Assembly (NCBI GenBank): GCA_002351925.1
Contig: DEHM01000015.1
Coordinates: forward strand, 40,562 to 50,326
Direction of reading: 5' to 3'
Length of the DNA stretch: 9,765 bases
Source of the DNA: Bacteroidales bacterium UBA2800
Lineage (GTDB): Bacteria; Bacteroidota; Bacteroidia; Bacteroidales; Paludibacteraceae
Position 1 is the stretch's first letter. The number at the start of each line of letters is the position of its first letter. Below the pieces are notes generated by a model. It was not told the origin of the DNA. It saw nothing but the letters and a program-made list of their open reading frames with translations, and searched no databases. This document shows positions 6,700-9,765 of this stretch, piece by piece. A program made the position numbers and the translations under genes.

Positions 6700-7276
6700 T
6701 GACACGATCCATCTTGTGGTCGTTCCACAGATGGGGGATGTCGTGCTTCTTGAGTTGGAACGAATAGCAGACACCGATCTTTTTGGCCAGCGGATGTTTG
6801 GCAAGATACTTATCGTAGTAGCCTCCGCCGCGGCCGATACGGTGGCAATGGTTGTCGAACACCACTCCGGGCACCAGAATCAAGTCGATATGTCCTGTGT
6901 AGGTCTCCGTCTGCGGTTCGGGAACGCCCATACGACCCTTGCGCATCATATCCTCGCCGTCATACGGACGGACCTCCATCGAGTGGCGATGGGTAACGGG
7001 AAAGAGGAAGGTCTTTTGACCCTCGTACTTGGTGAGCAACGGACGCAGATCCACCTCATGATGGATAGGGTAGTAGAGCAGGACGGTTTTAGCCTCCTGG
7101 AAAGCCGACATCTGCTCGAGTTGGGCAATGATGAGCGCAGACTGCTCTTGCACTTCCTCGTCAGTCATCATACGGCGACGCTGCTCAACAATAGCACGCA
7201 TGGCGGATTGCTCGCGGCGGGCACGCACCCATGGCAACCACGCAATAAAATCATGAATTTGAGAACCAAATAACAT
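6674..7276 (-). CDS. 5-formyltetrahydrofolate cyclo-ligase (methenyl-THF synthetase)
   Basis: Cytosolic enzyme converting 5-formyltetrahydrofolate plus ATP to 5,10-methenyltetrahydrofolate, returning the folate to the one-carbon pool. The chosen form has 200 residues. Motifs: VLLYYPIHHEVDLRPLL (folate-binding Glu), FLFPV, MGVPEP, DLILVPGVVFD, and the nucleotide-binding signature GRGGGYYDKYL (148-158); the C-terminal VITPQ corresponds to the family's usual VVTE-like ending. The frame is open to 7357, but the promoter at 7308-7338 shows that only starts below about 7303 can be used, so the ATG at 7276 is preferred. An internal ATG at 7201 (MRAIVEQRRRMM, 175 residues) lies where many relatives begin, leaving about 25 extra residues containing Trp14-Leu-Pro-Trp17 in the preferred form. 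Single-gene transcription unit. Confidence 0.92.
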   Translation of the reverse strand: MLFGSQIHDFIAWLPWVRARREQSAMRAIVEQRRRMMTDEEVQEQSALIIAQLEQMSAFQEAKTVLLYYPIHHEVDLRPLLTKYEGQKTFLFPVTHRHSMEVRPYDGEDMMRKGRMGVPEPQTETYTGHIDLILVPGVVFDNHCHRIGRGGGYYDKYLAKHPLAKKIGVCYSFQLKKHDIPHLWNDHKMDRVITPQKTIG

Positions 7277-7307
7277 ATCGATATACTGAGTTTTGCAAAA
7301 TCGACGA

Positions 7308-7338
7308 CAAAGATACTGCTTTTTTCCGAAATACGCAA
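7308..7338 (-). promoter_or_regulatory. Bacteroidota-type promoter of the cyclo-ligase gene
   Basis: On the minus strand TTG (7338-7336; TTTG if 7339 is included) is followed by exactly 20 nt and TATCTTTG (7315-7308). The spacer has six A and ends in GCAG, as in the gpmI promoter. Transcription should start near 7302-7305, about 26-29 nt before the ATG at 7276. The leader includes the 10-bp perfect palindrome TTTTGCAAAA (7291-7300). Confidence 0.8.
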
Positions 7339-7354
7339 ACTTTTCGTCAATTTG
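7324..7354 (+). promoter_or_regulatory. possible weak promoter of the lipoprotein gene
   Basis: TCAATTTG (7347-7354) differs from TAnnTTTG at one base. At the same 20-nt spacing TTC (7324-7326) replaces TTG. It would place the start of transcription shortly before the ATG at 7373 and would overlap the opposite-facing cyclo-ligase promoter, so the two may compete for polymerase. Two mismatches make this tentative. Confidence 0.35.
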
Positions 7355-7372
7355 CACACATTATTTGAACAA

Positions 7373-8710
7373 ATGAAGCGTTTTTACTACATAATCCTGG
7401 GTATGACAACCCTGATTCTGAGTGCCTGCGAAGGTACCGGCTATGTCGCCGTGAAGTCGTCGATAGCCCAGTTGACGGCATTCACATTCGCCAAGAACGA
7501 TAGTATACCCGGTCTGGCTGCGGCCAAGTTCACAGTACAGGAACTGCTGGACACCGGACTGGTGACGACAGGCCGAGACTCGATGCTGTATGGCACACGT
7601 CTGGACAGCGTAGTACCGCGTTTTGCCTTTGCGGCCACGCCCAGTGCAGCCTATCTGACAATGCCGGATACGGTGTGTATCCTGACGGGTTATGACACCC
7701 TGGATTTCACCAAGCAGCCTATCTATCTGACGATCCGTTCGCAGGATGGTATCAATACCAAGGTATATCAGATTGTGCCAACGGTGCACCAGATGGATCC
7801 CGACTTGTACGATTGGAACCGGCTGACGGAAGCCGTGTATGCGGCCGGCGAGACGGAACAACAAGTGCTGGAGCAGGCGTACGATTTTGTGCTGATTAAG
7901 AGTGCCGGAGGTGTCCTGACGGCCTATCGTTCATCGGACGGCGCCACATGGAACGAACTGGGCACACCTTCCGGACTTCCCGCCGGCACCAAGGTGCGTC
8001 AGATAGTAAGCAACGGCGACACGCTCTTCTATGCGGACGGCACGACCGTCTATCTCTCGACCGATGCGCTCAACTGGACAGCAAACACGGTAGACTACGA
8101 GGTGGTGACGATGCTAATGGAGTGGGACAACCGCACCTGGGCGCTGGTGGAGAACAACGGCTATCAGTTGGCCTACTGGAGTAACGGCGGGCTGGACACT
8201 ACGGCGTTGCGTCCGGGTAACCGTTTCCCGGTGCGTGACTTCGCGGCGGTGGAGTTCCTGAGCAGCAGTCTGCGTAAGCGGGCGATGATCGTGGGAGGTT
8301 ACACCGCCGACGGCACGGCGCTCAACACACGCTGGAGTATGGAGCACACCGAATACCCGCGACCCAACGGTACGTATCGCATGGAGGAGTTCTCTGTCGG
8401 CCGACCGGCCTTCAAGAGCCTGGCAGGCGTGGCTGTGGTATGGTATAACAAGCAGCTGATGATGTTCGGCGGCGTGGATGCCGAGATGAACTACCGTGGG
8501 CGTGACATACTCGTCTCGCGTGACGAGGGAATAACCTGGACGCTGACCGATACGCTGAAGAACCGCCTGCCGGATACCTATCAGGCGCGGCAGCGTCAGA
8601 CGGCTATCGTCCGCGACAACGCGATATACCTGTTTGGCGGACAAGATGCCGACAACTGCTACAGCGATGTCTATCGCGGCAAACTCAATTCGATAGATTG
8701 GGATGACTAA
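7373..8710 (+). CDS. lipoprotein with Asp-box/kelch-like beta-propeller, DUF6242-like
   Basis: A 445-residue exported lipoprotein. Starting at the ATG at 7373 gives Lys2-Arg3, a hydrophobic stretch, and lipobox LSAC with lipidated Cys19; the open frame before it uses a TTG upstream and would spoil the signal peptide. After Cys19 comes EGTG, without the acidic run that acts as surface-export signal in several Bacteroidota lipoproteins, so it may face the periplasm. Residues about 30-145 resemble an Ig-like domain. The rest has Asp-box motifs SSDGATW (187-193), STDALNW (229-235) and SRDEGITW (382-389) plus kelch-like LMMFGG and IYLFGG, pointing to a beta-propeller. The overall pattern reminds me of Bacteroidales DUF6242 proteins; this is from memory. 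Ligand and function are unknown. pgk follows 36 nt downstream. Confidence 0.85.
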   Translation: MKRFYYIILGMTTLILSACEGTGYVAVKSSIAQLTAFTFAKNDSIPGLAAAKFTVQELLDTGLVTTGRDSMLYGTRLDSVVPRFAFAATPSAAYLTMPDTVCILTGYDTLDFTKQPIYLTIRSQDGINTKVYQIVPTVHQMDPDLYDWNRLTEAVYAAGETEQQVLEQAYDFVLIKSAGGVLTAYRSSDGATWNELGTPSGLPAGTKVRQIVSNGDTLFYADGTTVYLSTDALNWTANTVDYEVVTMLMEWDNRTWALVENNGYQLAYWSNGGLDTTALRPGNRFPVRDFAAVEFLSSSLRKRAMIVGGYTADGTALNTRWSMEHTEYPRPNGTYRMEEFSVGRPAFKSLAGVAVVWYNKQLMMFGGVDAEMNYRGRDILVSRDEGITWTLTDTLKNRLPDTYQARQRQTAIVRDNAIYLFGGQDADNCYSDVYRGKLNSIDWDD

Positions 8711-8746
8711 TGACAACTAGATCAACTAACCAAATATTTTAACGCT
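8711..8746 (+). other. 36-nt spacer between the lipoprotein gene and pgk
   Basis: AT-rich before pgk (CAAATATTTTAACGCT). No good TTG-N20-TAnnTTTG match and no terminator hairpin are visible, so pgk is either co-transcribed with the lipoprotein gene or driven by a promoter I cannot see. Confidence 0.5.
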
Positions 8747-9765
8747 ATGACTATCAAAGATTACAAATTCGCCGGTAAGAAGGCGATTGTACGTGTGGAC
8801 TTCAATGTGCCACTGGACGAGAATGGTAAGATTACTGACGACACCCGTATCCGTGGTGCGCTGCCGACGTTGAAGCACATCCTGGATGAGGGTGGTGCGC
8901 TCATCATCATGAGCCACATGGGTAAGCCGAAAGGCAAAGTGCAGGCTAAGTTCAGCCTGAGCCAGATTGTAGACGCTGTGGCTGCTGCTCTCGGCCGTCC
9001 TGTTCAGTTTGCTGACGACTGCGCAAAGGCACAGGACAAGGCGGCTGCCCTGAAACCGGGCGAGGTGCTGCTCTTGGAGAACCTGCGTTTCTATCCGGAA
9101 GAGGAAGGCAAGCCGGTAGGTATCGACAAAGAAGATCCTGCTTACGAGCCCGCTAAGAAGGAGATGAAAGCTCGTCAGAAAGAGTTTGCCAAGGTGCTGG
9201 CTTCGTACGCCGACTGCTACGTGATGGATGCCTTCGGTACCGCGCACCGCAAACATGCGTCGACGGCTGTCATCGCTGACTATTTCGATGCCGACAACAA
9301 GATGCTCGGTTTCCTGATGGAGAAAGAGGTGAAGGCTGTGGACAACGTATTGTCCGACATCAAGCGTCCGTTCATCGCCATCATGGGTGGTTCGAAGGTG
9401 AGCTCGAAGATCGGTATCATCGAGAACCTGCTCGGCAAGGTGGACAAACTGATTCTCTGTGGCGGTATGACCTACACTTTTGCCAAGGCACACGGCGGCG
9501 AGATAGGTAACTCTATCGTAGAGCTCGACAAACTTGACGTAGCACTCGGCGTAGAAGAGTTGGCAAAGAAAAACGGCGTGGAGTTGGTACTCGCTCCGGA
9601 TGCTATCTGCGCTGACAGCTTCAGTAATGACGCCAACCAGAAGGTGTGCCCGTCGAATGCTATTCCCGAGGGCTGGGAAGGTCTGGATGCCGGTCCTGAG
9701 GCACAGAAGAACTTCGCTAATGCTATCAAGGGCTGCAAGACGATCCTCTGGAACGGTCCTGCAGG
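8747..9765 (+). CDS. pgk: phosphoglycerate kinase, N-terminal four fifths (cut by right edge)
   Basis: Cytosolic glycolytic enzyme transferring the acyl phosphate of 1,3-bisphosphoglycerate to ADP. The frame opens at the ATG at 8747 (MTIKDYKFAGKKAIVRVDFN) and remains open to the window end, giving 339 residues; the family is about 390-420 long, so roughly 60-80 C-terminal residues are missing. Motifs in order: VRVDFNVPL (substrate-binding Asp and Asn), TRIRGALPT, SHMGKPKG, LLENLRFYPEEEG, DAFGTAHRKHAST, GFLMEKEV, IMGGSKVSSKIGII (the hinge and nucleotide region), LCGGMTYTF, and TILWNGPA at the edge. An insertion rich in charged residues after the LRFYPEEEG motif (about 122-145) resembles that of other Bacteroidota kinases. 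The sequence is conventional and intact as far as it can be seen. Confidence 0.97.
   Translation, partial: MTIKDYKFAGKKAIVRVDFNVPLDENGKITDDTRIRGALPTLKHILDEGGALIIMSHMGKPKGKVQAKFSLSQIVDAVAAALGRPVQFADDCAKAQDKAAALKPGEVLLLENLRFYPEEEGKPVGIDKEDPAYEPAKKEMKARQKEFAKVLASYADCYVMDAFGTAHRKHASTAVIADYFDADNKMLGFLMEKEVKAVDNVLSDIKRPFIAIMGGSKVSSKIGIIENLLGKVDKLILCGGMTYTFAKAHGGEIGNSIVELDKLDVALGVEELAKKNGVELVLAPDAICADSFSNDANQKVCPSNAIPEGWEGLDAGPEAQKNFANAIKGCKTILWNGPA

Noticed and set aside
8726..9493. Minus-strand open frame of 255 codons opposite pgk
   Set aside because: pgk on the plus strand is highly conserved throughout this interval; the antisense frame has no promoter or motif.
1..9765. Mobile elements, CRISPR arrays, defence systems, tRNA or rRNA genes
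   Set aside because: No direct repeat array, transposase or integrase motif, terminal inverted repeats, or RNA gene pattern could be found; gene content is core chromosomal.

Overview
This window looks like chromosomal DNA from a member of the Bacteroidales (phylum Bacteroidota). Four intergenic regions carry the Bacteroidota-type promoter (TTG, then TAnnTTTG with exactly 20 nt between) rather than E. coli-like -35/-10 boxes. No start is preceded by a clear Shine-Dalgarno sequence. The gene content fits too: a PorX-type response regulator with a PglZ domain, a lipoprotein resembling the Bacteroidales DUF6242 family, and Bacteroidota-style Ddl and Pgk. Genus cannot be decided from the sequence alone.

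Layout, left to right. Positions 1-773 (minus) hold the N-terminal half of gpmI (cofactor-independent phosphoglycerate mutase), cut by the left edge. Positions 859-3853 (minus) form a tight three-gene unit, porX -> endonuclease/exonuclease/phosphatase (EEP) protein -> small outer-membrane beta-barrel, with gaps of only 6 and 13 nt. A 146-nt divergent promoter region (3854-3999) separates it from a plus-strand unit: ddl, a polyprenyl diphosphate synthase overlapping it by the 4-nt ATGA, and an uncharacterised 255-residue protein. That unit meets a minus-strand 5-formyltetrahydrofolate cyclo-ligase gene tail to tail, with 26 bp of overlapping coding sequence (6674-6699). A second divergent promoter region (7277-7372) leads into a plus-strand lipoprotein with Asp-box/kelch-like repeats, followed 36 nt later by pgk, which is cut by the right edge.

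Most genes are core metabolism or envelope functions: two glycolytic enzymes (Pgk and GpmI catalyse consecutive steps of lower glycolysis), D-Ala-D-Ala ligation for peptidoglycan, isoprenoid chain elongation, and folate one-carbon recycling. The regulatory element is PorX, known elsewhere as the regulator of the type IX secretion system; no T9SS structural gene lies in this window.

I see no tRNA, rRNA, CRISPR array, insertion sequence or phage gene. No gap between genes exceeds about 150 nt. I do not see a clearly new biological system. The points most worth a second look are the near-identical extended promoters, including their spacers, the GCAAAA inverted repeats just downstream of them, the porX-EEP-barrel gene cluster, and the unknown 255-residue protein in the ddl operon.
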